A DNA stretch of 64,000 bases from an uncultured Draconibacterium sp. (GTDB lineage: Bacteria > Bacteroidota > Bacteroidia > Bacteroidales > Prolixibacteraceae). The stretch covers positions 62,001-126,000 of the forward strand of contig NZ_CAJXYQ010000006.1 of assembly GCF_913063105.1 (NCBI RefSeq). The letters are read 5' to 3'. A program made the translations under genes and the position numbers. Below are positions 8,255 through 17,038 of the stretch, in pieces; the stretch's first letter is position 1, and every line of letters begins with the position of its first letter. A model generated the notes under the pieces. The model made no database searches. It was not told the DNA's origin and saw nothing but the letters and a program-made list of their open reading frames with translations.

Positions 8255-10720
8255 ATGGAAAATCAAAAATTTAATTACGACAACAAAATAGTAAAGCTTT
8301 TTATTCTGGCTACGCTGGTTTGGGGTGTTGTTGGCGTTCTGGTAGGGGTTCTTGCTGCGGCACAGTTAGCTTTTCCGGTGTTCAACTTCGGACTCGAATT
8401 TACCACCTTCGGAAGGGTTAGACCGCTGCATACCAATGCCATAATTTTTGCTTTTGTAGGCAATGCCATTTTTGCAGGAGTATATTATTCAATGCAAAAA
8501 CTGCTTAAAACCAGAATGTTCAGCGACACGTTGAGTAAAATTCATTTTTGGGGCTGGCAAACCATCATTGTATTGGCAGCTGTTACACTCTTGCTTGGCA
8601 TTACAACCTCAAAAGAATACGCCGAGCTTGAATGGCCAATTGATATTCTAATTACCATAATTTGGGTGGTTTTCGGATGGAATATGATTGGAACACTGAT
8701 TGTTCGGAGAGTACAACATATTTATGCAGCCATTTGGTGGTACCTGGCTACCTTTTTGGGAGTGGCCATGTTGCACGTGGTAAATTCCTTCGAGCTTCCG
8801 GTTTCGCTGTTTAAAAGCTATTCGATTTACGCAGGAGCGCAAGATGCCGTAGTTCAATGGTGGTACGGACACAATGCCGTTGCATTTTTCCTTACAACAC
8901 CGTTTTTAGGTTTAATGTACTACTACCTGCCAAAAGCCGCCAACCGGCCAATTTATTCTTACAAGCTGTCAATTATTCACTTCTGGTCGCTTATATTTCT
9001 ATACATGTGGGCAGGGCCACACCATCTTTTATACCAGGCATTGCCAGAGTGGGCACAAGCGTTGGGAACAACATTCTCGATAATGCTTATTGCCCCGAGC
9101 TGGGGCGGAATGATTAACGGGTTGTTAACCTTACGTGGCGCCTGGGACCGCGTTCGCGACAGCGCTGCTCTAAAATTTATGGTTGTAGCTGTAACCGCTT
9201 ACGGGATGTCTACATTTGAAGGGCCAATGATGTCGTTAAAATCAGTAAACCAAATTACACACTTTACCGACTGGACCATTGCACACGTACATATTGGTGG
9301 AATGGGATGGAATGGCGGCCTTGTTTTTGGTATGCTTTACTGGTTGGTTCCAAAACTGTTTAAATCAAAACTATTCTCCGAGAAATTAGCCAACACTCAC
9401 TTTTGGTTGTCAACTCTTGCCATATTAATTTATGCTATCCCGCTATATTGGGCAGCTGTTACGCAGTGGTTAATGTGGCGTAATTACACCGACGAAGGTT
9501 TCCTTCAGTATCCAAATTTCCTGGAAACAGTTACGCAGTTGATACCAATGTATATGGCACGTATTGTTGCTGGTATTTTGTTCTTGGTTGGGTTTATTAT
9601 TATGGTGTACAACCTGGCTAAAACAATGGCAGCCGGAAGTTTTGTTAACGACGAACCTTCAGAGGCACCGGCACTTGTTCTTGCCGGCTCGCGCAACCCA
9701 TTGAAAGAAACCATACACCGTTGGATGGAAAGAAGAGCGGTTCGTTTTTCAATTTGGGTATTTGTGGCACTGGCCATAGGTGGTGCTGTTGAAATTATCC
9801 CGATGATATTTATAAAATCCAATGTTCCTACCATCGAGTCGGTAAAACCGTATACTCCACTTGAGTTGGAAGGACGCGATTTGTATATAAAAGAAGGCTG
9901 CTATGTCTGCCACTCGCAAATGGTTCGCCCCTTCCGCTGGGAAACCGACCGCTATGGCGAATACTCGAAAATTGGCGAATTTGTTTATGATTATCCATTC
10001 CAATGGGGATCGAAACGTACGGGCCCCGATCTGGCACGTGCCGGTGTAGTTGGCGGGCCAATGTATAAAAATGCAGCCTGGCACTACAACCACTTCATGG
10101 ATCCGCAAAAAATGAATGAACAATCAATAATGCCAAACTATGCCTGGCTGGCCGTTAAAAACGTAAACCTTTCGCTAACCCCTAAAAAAATAAGGGCGAT
10201 GCAAACGCTTGGGGTTCCATACGAAGAAGGTTATGATGAAAAAGCAGTTGACGACTACCTTACACAGGCAGAAGGAATTGTTGCTGACCTTAAAGCATCG
10301 GGAATTGAAACGGATGCCAAAAAACAAATTGTTGCCATGATTGCCTACATGCACAAGCTGGGCCGCGACATTTCGGAACAGCCGGAGGTTGCCCAGGTGG
10401 AATTGCATACTGAAGCAGTAAGCGAAGCTGCTGAAGAAAAAGAAGTTAAACTTTTGGAAAGTGCTGAAGACCTGCAAGCAGGGCAGAAAATATTTCAAAC
10501 AACCTGTGTGGTGTGCCATGGTGCCGACGGTAAAGGCATTGCCACCTTCCCAAGCCTGGTTGACGATGAATGGATTACCGGGAATTCGCCTGCCGAGGTA
10601 TACAAATCAATTGCCGAAGGAAATGTGGCCAAAGGAATGGTTCCATATAAATCACAGTTCTCTGAAAAGCAAATTACTCAGCTAACCAGTTACATCTTAA
10701 TTACCTTACAAAACAAGTAA
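8255..10720 (+). CDS. ccoNO: Fused cbb3 oxidase subunits I and II (CcoN-CcoO) with an extra C-terminal cytochrome c domain
   Basis: Catalytic core of the high-affinity cbb3 oxidase, reducing oxygen to water. The 821-residue protein joins three parts. Residues about 1-465 are CcoN with 12 helices; visible ligands include His in RPLHTNA, WWYGHNA (CuB His), GPHHLLY and AHVHIGG. Residues about 500-705 are CcoO with heme motif CYVCH (Cys549, Cys552, His553) and the Met ligand in SIMPNY. Residues about 735-821 form a third module with CVVCH (Cys751, Cys754, His755), of CcoP type. CcoN and CcoO are separate genes in Proteobacteria; fusion is seen in Bacteroidota. The overall heme c count with CcoP is three, as in the canonical enzyme. 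Confidence 0.95.
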   Translation: MENQKFNYDNKIVKLFILATLVWGVVGVLVGVLAAAQLAFPVFNFGLEFTTFGRVRPLHTNAIIFAFVGNAIFAGVYYSMQKLLKTRMFSDTLSKIHFWGWQTIIVLAAVTLLLGITTSKEYAELEWPIDILITIIWVVFGWNMIGTLIVRRVQHIYAAIWWYLATFLGVAMLHVVNSFELPVSLFKSYSIYAGAQDAVVQWWYGHNAVAFFLTTPFLGLMYYYLPKAANRPIYSYKLSIIHFWSLIFLYMWAGPHHLLYQALPEWAQALGTTFSIMLIAPSWGGMINGLLTLRGAWDRVRDSAALKFMVVAVTAYGMSTFEGPMMSLKSVNQITHFTDWTIAHVHIGGMGWNGGLVFGMLYWLVPKLFKSKLFSEKLANTHFWLSTLAILIYAIPLYWAAVTQWLMWRNYTDEGFLQYPNFLETVTQLIPMYMARIVAGILFLVGFIIMVYNLAKTMAAGSFVNDEPSEAPALVLAGSRNPLKETIHRWMERRAVRFSIWVFVALAIGGAVEIIPMIFIKSNVPTIESVKPYTPLELEGRDLYIKEGCYVCHSQMVRPFRWETDRYGEYSKIGEFVYDYPFQWGSKRTGPDLARAGVVGGPMYKNAAWHYNHFMDPQKMNEQSIMPNYAWLAVKNVNLSLTPKKIRAMQTLGVPYEEGYDEKAVDDYLTQAEGIVADLKASGIETDAKKQIVAMIAYMHKLGRDISEQPEVAQVELHTEAVSEAAEEKEVKLLESAEDLQAGQKIFQTTCVVCHGADGKGIATFPSLVDDEWITGNSPAEVYKSIAEGNVAKGMVPYKSQFSEKQITQLTSYILITLQNK

Positions 10721-10721
10721 C

Positions 10722-10916
10722 ATGAAGATCGTAAGTAATTTATTAACCAGCATTGAAGGAATCCAGATTTTTTACATCATCGGATTACTGATTTTTGTCG
10801 TTCTCTTTATAGTAATTTTTATTCGAACCATGCGTATTCCGAATAAAGAAATGGAAGACATCAAAAATTCCATATTACTCGACAGTGAACCCGGAGACTT
10901 CAATAATTCAAATTAA
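10722..10916 (+). CDS. ccoQ: CcoQ/FixQ-like small cbb3 oxidase subunit
   Basis: Small single-helix subunit, 64 residues, located between ccoNO and ccoP where ccoQ is expected. The helix spans about residues 16-36 and is followed by RTMRIPNKEMED and an acidic tail. In other bacteria CcoQ stabilises CcoP binding. It starts 1 bp after the ccoNO stop codon. Sequence conservation in this family is low, so the call relies mainly on position, size and topology. Confidence 0.72.
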   Translation: MKIVSNLLTSIEGIQIFYIIGLLIFVVLFIVIFIRTMRIPNKEMEDIKNSILLDSEPGDFNNSN

Positions 10917-10926
10917 ACGTTTAGCT

Positions 10927-11499
10927 ATGTCAGATAAAAATAAACAAATACTCGATCAGGATGAACACCTAATGGACCACGATTATGATGGGATAAAAGA
11001 GTTGGATAATCCTCCTCCGCGCTGGATTATGCTGATGTTTTACATTACCATTGGCTGGTCGATTTTGTATGGTGCCTATTATTTTTGGCTAAAGGAAGGT
11101 GACCACCAGGATGCCGAATACGCCAAAAAATCAATGAAACACGACGACAAATACCAAATTGCATCCTTATCGGCTGACGAGCTTACTGCATTTACCGACG
11201 AAGCTTCAATTGCCGAAGGAAAACAAATTTATACCGATATGGCTTGCATGGCCTGTCACGGAATGAATGGCGAAGGAAATGCAATTGGGCCTAACCTTTG
11301 CGACGAATACTCATTAAACGGTTGCGATTTTGAAAGTGTTTTTAACATCATAAAAAACGGCAACCCGGCTAAAGGGATGACTGCTTTTAAAGGCCAGATT
11401 AGCGATGAAAAAATTCAGAAAGTAGCCAGTTATGTAATGACCATGCAAGGCACCAACCCGGCAAATGCAAAAGAAGCACAGGGCGAAAAATGTGAATAA
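10927..11499 (+). CDS. ccoP: cbb3 oxidase subunit III, monoheme CcoP
   Basis: Membrane-anchored cytochrome c that delivers electrons to the oxidase. The N-terminal motif HDYDGIKELDNPPPRW is the CcoP signature, followed by one helix (about residues 37-58). Only one heme motif is present (CMACH), where the proteobacterial protein has two; the missing one corresponds to the extra domain fused to CcoNO. Two additional cysteines occur in LCDEYSLNGCDF. The frame is open from 10885, but the ATG at 10927 puts the signature at the usual distance from the start and does not overlap ccoQ, giving 190 residues. Confidence 0.92.
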   Translation: MSDKNKQILDQDEHLMDHDYDGIKELDNPPPRWIMLMFYITIGWSILYGAYYFWLKEGDHQDAEYAKKSMKHDDKYQIASLSADELTAFTDEASIAEGKQIYTDMACMACHGMNGEGNAIGPNLCDEYSLNGCDFESVFNIIKNGNPAKGMTAFKGQISDEKIQKVASYVMTMQGTNPANAKEAQGEKCE

Positions 11500-11517
11500 C
11501 ATTAAATACTACTTATG

Positions 11518-11550
11518 AAAAAATTGGGGAAAAGCATTCCCCACTTTTTT
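11518..11550 (+). terminator. Hairpin with T-tract between ccoP and ccoG
   Basis: GGGGAA (11526-11531) pairs with TTCCCC (11537-11542) around a 5-nt loop. After a 2-nt mismatch the flanking A6 (11518-11523) can pair with T6 (11545-11550). This has the form of an intrinsic terminator inside the cbb3 operon, so it may attenuate rather than end transcription. Confidence 0.6.
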
Positions 11551-11567
11551 AGCACCAATTTGAACAT

Positions 11568-12929
11568 ATGGCAAAACAAAAACTCGATTTCAGGGATTAC
11601 CCGATAAATATGAACGAACGAGGGGGACGCAAATGGGTATATGCCAAAAAGCCCTCGGGGAAATGGTTTAACCGACGTACCATTGTTGCCTGGCTCTTAC
11701 TCTTGTTTTGGGTAGGTGTCCCATTTTTAAAAATCAACGGCAATCCTTTTATTCTGCTTGATATTGCCAATAGAAAATTTATCATTTTCGGCGCCATTTT
11801 CTGGGCACAAGATACCTTTATCCTCGCCTTGCTAATGCTCTCGTTTGTACTGTTTGTAGTATTATTTACTGTTACCTTCGGGCGGCTGTGGTGCGGATGG
11901 ACCTGTCCGCAAACCATTTTTCTTGAAATGGTATTCCGCAAAATAGAGTACCTGATTGAAGGCGATTATCGCGAACGACACAAGCTGGATAATAGTCCAT
12001 GGACGACAAAAAAGATTGTTAAAAAAACATTGAAGCATAGTATTTTTATACTCATCGCCTTAGCCATGACCAATGTTTTTCTGATGTGGTTTATTGGCAG
12101 CGACCGTTGGCTCCAACTCGTTCAGGAACCCATTCTCGAAAACATTTCAGGCTTTCTGGTGATGTTACTTGTTTCGGCCTTTTTTTACTGGGTGTATTCC
12201 TTTTTTCGCGAACAAATTTGCACCATGGTTTGCCCCTATGGCCGCATGCAGGGCGTTTTGCTCGACTCGAAATCTATAGCCGTTACCTACGACTACATCC
12301 GCGGCGAACCCCGTGGAGGACATGGCGGTGGCGACTGTACCGATTGTAAACAGTGCATTTCGGTATGCCCAACCGGCATTGATATTCGCAACGGTACGCA
12401 GCTTGAATGTATAAACTGCACAGCCTGTATCGACCAGTGTAACAAAATTATGCACGTAACAGGTAAAGCACCGGGCTTAATTCGTTATGCATCCGAGGCA
12501 CAAATTAAAGGGCAGCAAAACTCCATCTGGAATGCCCGAAACAGAGCCTACTCGGTAGTGCTTCTGCTTATCTTCTCATTTTTTATTTACACCCTCTTTT
12601 CCAGACCCGTACTCGAAACAACAATATTGCGGACTCCGGGGCTGCTTTATCAGGAACAGGATTCAACACTATCAAATGTGTACAACATTAAAATTGTAAA
12701 TAAAACACACGACGAACTTCCGCTTGAATTGCGTGTTACCTCTCATGATGGAAAAATCCAGATGGCCGGAAACACCATGCTTTTAAAAGATCAGGATATG
12801 TACGAATCGACCTTTATTCTTTTTCTGCCAAAAAGCGAGGTAACCAGCGACAAAACAGAGGTTGAATTTGGTGTTTTCAGCAATAATGAATTAATTGAAA
12901 CCTATAAAACAACATTTGTGGGGCCGTAA
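11568..12929 (+). CDS. ccoG: CcoG/RdxA/FixG-like ferredoxin, cbb3 copper assembly factor
   Basis: Membrane-bound ferredoxin that in other bacteria reduces Cu(II) for cbb3 assembly. The 453-residue protein has about five helices, the CGWTCPQTIF and CPYGRMQG motifs of the NapH-like core, and two 4Fe-4S motifs (CTDCKQCISVCP and CINCTACIDQC) near residues 260-290. A periplasmic Ig-like domain forms the C-terminal third. It starts 68 bp after ccoP, behind a terminator-like hairpin. Confidence 0.93.
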   Translation: MAKQKLDFRDYPINMNERGGRKWVYAKKPSGKWFNRRTIVAWLLLLFWVGVPFLKINGNPFILLDIANRKFIIFGAIFWAQDTFILALLMLSFVLFVVLFTVTFGRLWCGWTCPQTIFLEMVFRKIEYLIEGDYRERHKLDNSPWTTKKIVKKTLKHSIFILIALAMTNVFLMWFIGSDRWLQLVQEPILENISGFLVMLLVSAFFYWVYSFFREQICTMVCPYGRMQGVLLDSKSIAVTYDYIRGEPRGGHGGGDCTDCKQCISVCPTGIDIRNGTQLECINCTACIDQCNKIMHVTGKAPGLIRYASEAQIKGQQNSIWNARNRAYSVVLLLIFSFFIYTLFSRPVLETTILRTPGLLYQEQDSTLSNVYNIKIVNKTHDELPLELRVTSHDGKIQMAGNTMLLKDQDMYESTFILFLPKSEVTSDKTEVEFGVFSNNELIETYKTTFVGP

Positions 12930-12990
12930 AATAAAATGGGCTCATACTTTTTACAATAAACAGTACAGTATAACAACTAAGAAATAACGA

Positions 12991-13443
12991 ATGAAATTTA
13001 ATTGGGGGACGGGTATTTTTCTTTTTCTGCTACTTTTTTTATTAGGATCGGCAGTATTTATAACTTTTGCAGTACGCCAGCAGGTTAACCTGGTGCATAA
13101 AGATTACTACGAGCAGGGCGTTGACTATACCGAACAAATGCGGGTACGCTCCCGATCGAAAGCTTATGGCAACGCACTAAAAACCTCATCAAACGAACGG
13201 TTTTTTATTGTTGATATTGATGAAAGCTTAATCAGTAGAATTGACTCCGGAACCATTCACATGTTCCGGCCATCGGATTACACCAAAGATATCCAGTCTT
13301 CATTTCTGGGCAAAGAAAGCACTGACAACCTTCGTTTTGAATTTGACAAACAAGCATTAATCAGCGGGCGTTATATTTTAAAATTTTCCTGGTATGCCGG
13401 GGGCGTGAAATACGAAATTGAGCGCCCCGTTAATGTACAATAA
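12991..13443 (+). CDS. ccoH: FixH/CcoH-family cbb3 assembly protein
   Basis: Single-pass membrane protein that assists cbb3 assembly, probably as a CcoI/CcoG partner. The 150-residue protein begins MKFNWGTG, has one helix at about 8-30, then the family motif VHKDYYEQGVDY and a periplasmic beta domain of about 100 residues. It lies 61 bp after ccoG and 34 bp before the TauE-like gene. Confidence 0.88.
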   Translation: MKFNWGTGIFLFLLLFLLGSAVFITFAVRQQVNLVHKDYYEQGVDYTEQMRVRSRSKAYGNALKTSSNERFFIVDIDESLISRIDSGTIHMFRPSDYTKDIQSSFLGKESTDNLRFEFDKQALISGRYILKFSWYAGGVKYEIERPVNVQ

Positions 13444-13477
13444 TCACCATTTTTGCTTATAGAATAAAACATATGCC

Positions 13478-14239
13478 ATGACTATTTACCTATCAGCACT
13501 TATTTTAGGATTAATGGGAAGTTTTCACTGTGCCGGTATGTGTGGGCCAATCGCCATTGCACTGCCGCTTCACGGAAATACTGTTCCACAAAAAATCTTT
13601 GGAGGTACCCTGTACAATATCGGCCGGACCATAACTTACGGCATTATGGGGGCTATATTTGGCCTACTTGGGCAGGGTCTGCAACTAATTGGTTTTCAAC
13701 AGAAGGTATCGGTTGTAATGGGCGCCCTCATGATAATTTCTGTGCTGTTCCCAAAACTGTTTAAAAACCAGTACAGCATGAACAAGAGCTGGTTTTCGGC
13801 TGTAGGAAAACTCAAAAAGAAAATTGGAGAGATGTTTTCCATCCGGTCTTTTCAAAGTTTATTTTTTATAGGTATGTTAAACGGCCTGTTGCCCTGTGGC
13901 CTGGTTTATATGGCTATTGCCGGTGCAATTGGCACAGGCGGCATTGCCGAAGGATCGTTATACATGATTCTGTTCGGACTGGGAACCATACCTATGCTGC
14001 TGGCCATTTCGCTGGCCGGGAACGTGCTGGGGCTTGCTGTTCGTAATAAAATCAACAAACTAATTCCGGTGCTGGTTGTTGTGGTTGGTATTCTTTTTGT
14101 ACTGCGGGGCTTAAGCTTGGGTATACCCTACCTAAGTCCGCCAAAACAAAAAATAGAACAGAAGTTTGAGAAAAGCCTGGAAAGCGAGAGTGCTGATTTG
14201 CACAATGAAAGCAAAGGAGATTGCTGCAAAACTGATTAG
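13478..14239 (+). CDS. TauE/SafE-like (UreH-type) membrane protein of the cbb3 cluster
   Basis: Six- to seven-helix membrane protein of 253 residues. The N-terminal FHCAGMCGPIA motif and the later NGLLPCGLVYMA motif are characteristic of the family annotated as sulfite exporter TauE/SafE or UreH-like. Two thiol motifs near helices (CAGMCG and PCG) suggest metal or thiol handling. Its position between ccoH and ccoI is common in Bacteroidota cbb3 clusters and suggests a role in copper supply, not sulfite export; that is inference. The hydrophilic C-terminus ends in a Cys pair (GDCCKTD). Confidence 0.78.
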   Translation: MTIYLSALILGLMGSFHCAGMCGPIAIALPLHGNTVPQKIFGGTLYNIGRTITYGIMGAIFGLLGQGLQLIGFQQKVSVVMGALMIISVLFPKLFKNQYSMNKSWFSAVGKLKKKIGEMFSIRSFQSLFFIGMLNGLLPCGLVYMAIAGAIGTGGIAEGSLYMILFGLGTIPMLLAISLAGNVLGLAVRNKINKLIPVLVVVVGILFVLRGLSLGIPYLSPPKQKIEQKFEKSLESESADLHNESKGDCCKTD

Positions 14240-14266
14240 GCAACAGAAGATCAACCGAAAAGAAAG

Positions 14267-16657
14267 ATGGGAAAGAAGCAGGAGAATAGTTGTGTGCACT
14301 GCGGTGCCGATTGCGGCAATAGTCCGGTAATTTCGAATGATTTGAAATTTTGTTGCAACGGTTGTAAAACTGTGTATCAGCTGCTGAACGAGAACAAACT
14401 TTACAATTATTACAACCTGGAAGAAACACCGGGGATAAAAGTGGAAGCGACCACCGAATTTGGCAACAAGTACGCTTTTCTTGATAACGACGAGGTAAAA
14501 GCCAAACTCATTTCATTTACTGAAGGAAACATATCGAAAGTAAAATTTTATATCCCGGTTATCCATTGCGCATCGTGCATTTGGCTGCTCGAGCACCTGC
14601 AAAAACTGCATCAGGGCATTCGGCATTCTTTTGTAAATTTCACCCGAAAAGAGGTTGACATCACCTTCGACGAGACGAAGATTACGCTCCGTCAATTGGT
14701 AGAGTTGCTTGCTTCAATTCATTACATTCCCGACCTTTCGCAAAGTTTGGCCGACAAAAAAGAAGACAAATCGTACAAAAAGCTTTTGTACAAAATAGGC
14801 CTTGCCGGATTTGTTTTTGTAAATGTAATGACCTATAGCCTTCCGGCCTATTTTAATGGCGAGCCACTGAGCGAAAAACTACAATCGCTGTTTAGCATTT
14901 TAAGTTACATTCTGGTGGTTCCGGTAGCTTTTTACAGTGGCAGCGATTATTACATTTCGGCCATTAAAAACCTGTTAAAAAAGAATATCAGCATTGATTT
15001 ACCCATTGCTCTGGGAATTATTGTCCTTTTTTTAGTAACCAGCTACGAGGTAATTTTTACAGGTGGTCCGGGTTACAGCGACAGCTTGTCGGGCCTTATT
15101 TTTTTCTTGCTTGTTGGTAAATGGTACCAGAGTAAAACTTACGAGGCGCTGTCGTTCGAGCGAAACTACAAGTCGTATTTCCCCATTGCAGTAACCAAAA
15201 TAAACAAACAAATTGAAGAAAGTATTCTGCTGGAAAAGATTGAAGTGGACGACGAACTGATTATTCGTAACAAAGAACTTATTCCGGCTGATGCTGAACT
15301 AATTGATGGCGATGGACAGATTGACTACAGCTTTGTAACCGGCGAATCGGCGCCAGTTGCAAAAAAGAAAGGCGATTTTATTTATGCCGGTGGCCGTCAA
15401 ATGGGCGGAATTATTAAAATCAGGGTAAAAAAGGAAGTTAACCAAAGCCACCTTACCAAACTCTGGAACCAGGATAAAACTTACGAAAAACCAAGCGATA
15501 CATTAAAAACGTTGTCCGACAGGGTTAGCAAATATTTTACACTAATTGTTATAGCTATTGCCCTTGGCGGATTTAGTTTTTGGCTGGCAAAAGGCGATTC
15601 GCACACCGCCATTTTTGTTTTCACTGCCGTTTTAATTGTTGCCTGCCCGTGTGCCCTGGCACTTTCCATTCCGTTTACCTTTGGAAATACGATGCGCCTT
15701 TTTGGTAAAAACGGCCTCTATATAAAAAACACCGATGTTATTGAAAAACTCTCGCACATAAACACCATTGTTTTTGACAAAACCGGAACCCTTACCCAGC
15801 CCAACCAGAACAAAGTAAGCTATTCGGGGACAGCACTTAACAACACCGAGGAAGAAGCTATATTTTCCTTAACAAAACAATCTACCCACCCGTTAAGTGC
15901 TGCTCTTGCGCAATTTTTTAATAAACTGAATTACACAACCCCTGAGCATTTTGTTGAAGTAGCCGGGCGTGGCATTTTCGGAAAAGTTAATGGTATGGAT
16001 GTCCGTCTCGGATCTGAAGAATATGTCACCGGTTCTTCGGTAGCCGGAGGAAATAAAACGTCGATGGTTTACGTGGCCATAAACAACCATGAAAAAGGCC
16101 ATTTTACCATCAGCAACCAATACCGCGATGGTTTTGGGCGAGTGCTGAATACCCTTAAAGAAAAATTTAATCTGTTCCTTATTTCAGGCGATAACGATGC
16201 TGAAGCACATAATCTTTCCGGTTATTTTGATCTGAAACGCATGTTGTTTAACCAAAAGCCGGGAGATAAAGCAGCTTTTATAGAAGCACAACAACACAAG
16301 GGCAATACCGTATTAATGACCGGCGACGGACTTAACGATGCCGGAGCTCTTATGCAAAGCGATGTGGCCTTAACAATTGCCGATAAAGTGTATCATTTCT
16401 CGCCTGCCAGCGATGCCGTGCTTGAAGCAGATAAATTTCACCGGCTGGCTAATTTTATTCGCTTCACCCGAACCTCGCTCAATATTGTAAAACTTAGTTT
16501 CGCTATTTCATTCTTTTACAACATTATAGGCATTGGTTTTGCGCTAACCGGAAATCTATCCCCCGTGGTAGCTGCAATTTTAATGCCCATAAGCTCGGTG
16601 TCGGTTGTTGCTTTTGCCACTTTTGTTACCCGCCTTGCCGGAAAAATAAAACTTTAA
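14267..16657 (+). CDS. ccoI: CcoI-type copper-exporting P1B ATPase
   Basis: Copper-transporting ATPase that supplies copper to the CuB site of cbb3. The 796-residue protein has an N-terminal Cys-rich metal-binding segment (CVHCGADC, FCCNGCKTVY), a heavy-metal-associated domain with CASC, the membrane copper motif CPCALA, the phosphorylation motif DKTGTLT and the hinge motif GDGLNDAGAL. All P1B hallmarks are present. It is the last gene of the cluster, whereas proteobacterial ccoI usually precedes ccoS. Confidence 0.94.
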   Translation: MGKKQENSCVHCGADCGNSPVISNDLKFCCNGCKTVYQLLNENKLYNYYNLEETPGIKVEATTEFGNKYAFLDNDEVKAKLISFTEGNISKVKFYIPVIHCASCIWLLEHLQKLHQGIRHSFVNFTRKEVDITFDETKITLRQLVELLASIHYIPDLSQSLADKKEDKSYKKLLYKIGLAGFVFVNVMTYSLPAYFNGEPLSEKLQSLFSILSYILVVPVAFYSGSDYYISAIKNLLKKNISIDLPIALGIIVLFLVTSYEVIFTGGPGYSDSLSGLIFFLLVGKWYQSKTYEALSFERNYKSYFPIAVTKINKQIEESILLEKIEVDDELIIRNKELIPADAELIDGDGQIDYSFVTGESAPVAKKKGDFIYAGGRQMGGIIKIRVKKEVNQSHLTKLWNQDKTYEKPSDTLKTLSDRVSKYFTLIVIAIALGGFSFWLAKGDSHTAIFVFTAVLIVACPCALALSIPFTFGNTMRLFGKNGLYIKNTDVIEKLSHINTIVFDKTGTLTQPNQNKVSYSGTALNNTEEEAIFSLTKQSTHPLSAALAQFFNKLNYTTPEHFVEVAGRGIFGKVNGMDVRLGSEEYVTGSSVAGGNKTSMVYVAINNHEKGHFTISNQYRDGFGRVLNTLKEKFNLFLISGDNDAEAHNLSGYFDLKRMLFNQKPGDKAAFIEAQQHKGNTVLMTGDGLNDAGALMQSDVALTIADKVYHFSPASDAVLEADKFHRLANFIRFTRTSLNIVKLSFAISFFYNIIGIGFALTGNLSPVVAAILMPISSVSVVAFATFVTRLAGKIKL

Positions 16658-16807
16658 CCTGCAATTTTCTCTTTGCCATCTCCCCTCAATTCCATCGGCA
16701 GGTACTATTTAGAATCATTTTAATAGGTTTTTATTTTCAACATATGCTTATTATTGCGAAATTTGATTCATCACATTCAGTGAACAAAACGTATAAAATA
16801 GTTCCGT

Positions 16808-17032
16808 ATGACATCACAAAATACGTTTACCAAAATTGCCCGTTTTTACATCAGTGGTTTTAAAAATCTTAGCAACTGGGGTAAACAGGTTTGGATCATA
16901 ATTCTGGTAAAACTTTTTATCATGTTTGTAATCCTCCGAGTATTTTTCTTCCCCAATTTTCTGAAATCGAACTTTAGCAGCGACGAAGAACGCAGCAACC
17001 ATGTTCTGGAAGTTTTAACAAATACAAAATAA
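16808..17032 (+). CDS. DUF4492 protein associated with cytochrome bd
   Basis: Small protein of 74 residues with one hydrophobic helix (about 28-48), an aromatic-rich N-terminal segment (FYISGFKNLSNWGKQVW) and a short charged tail. This pattern and the position 6 bp before cydA match DUF4492, a family found almost exclusively in front of cydA in Bacteroidota. No function is established. It may be an accessory or assembly factor of the bd oxidase. Confidence 0.8.
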   Translation: MTSQNTFTKIARFYISGFKNLSNWGKQVWIIILVKLFIMFVILRVFFFPNFLKSNFSSDEERSNHVLEVLTNTK

Positions 17033-17038
17033 AAACGC

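Noticed and set aside
11515..11607. A 30-codon frame starting ATG between ccoP and ccoG
   Set aside because: It runs through the terminator-like hairpin and into the ccoG coding region in another frame. Nothing in it suggests a protein, and chance explains it.
16660..16807. ACCTGC/GCAGGT inverted repeat after ccoI as a terminator
   Set aside because: The stem is 6 bp with a loop of more than 30 nt and no T-tract. Not convincing.
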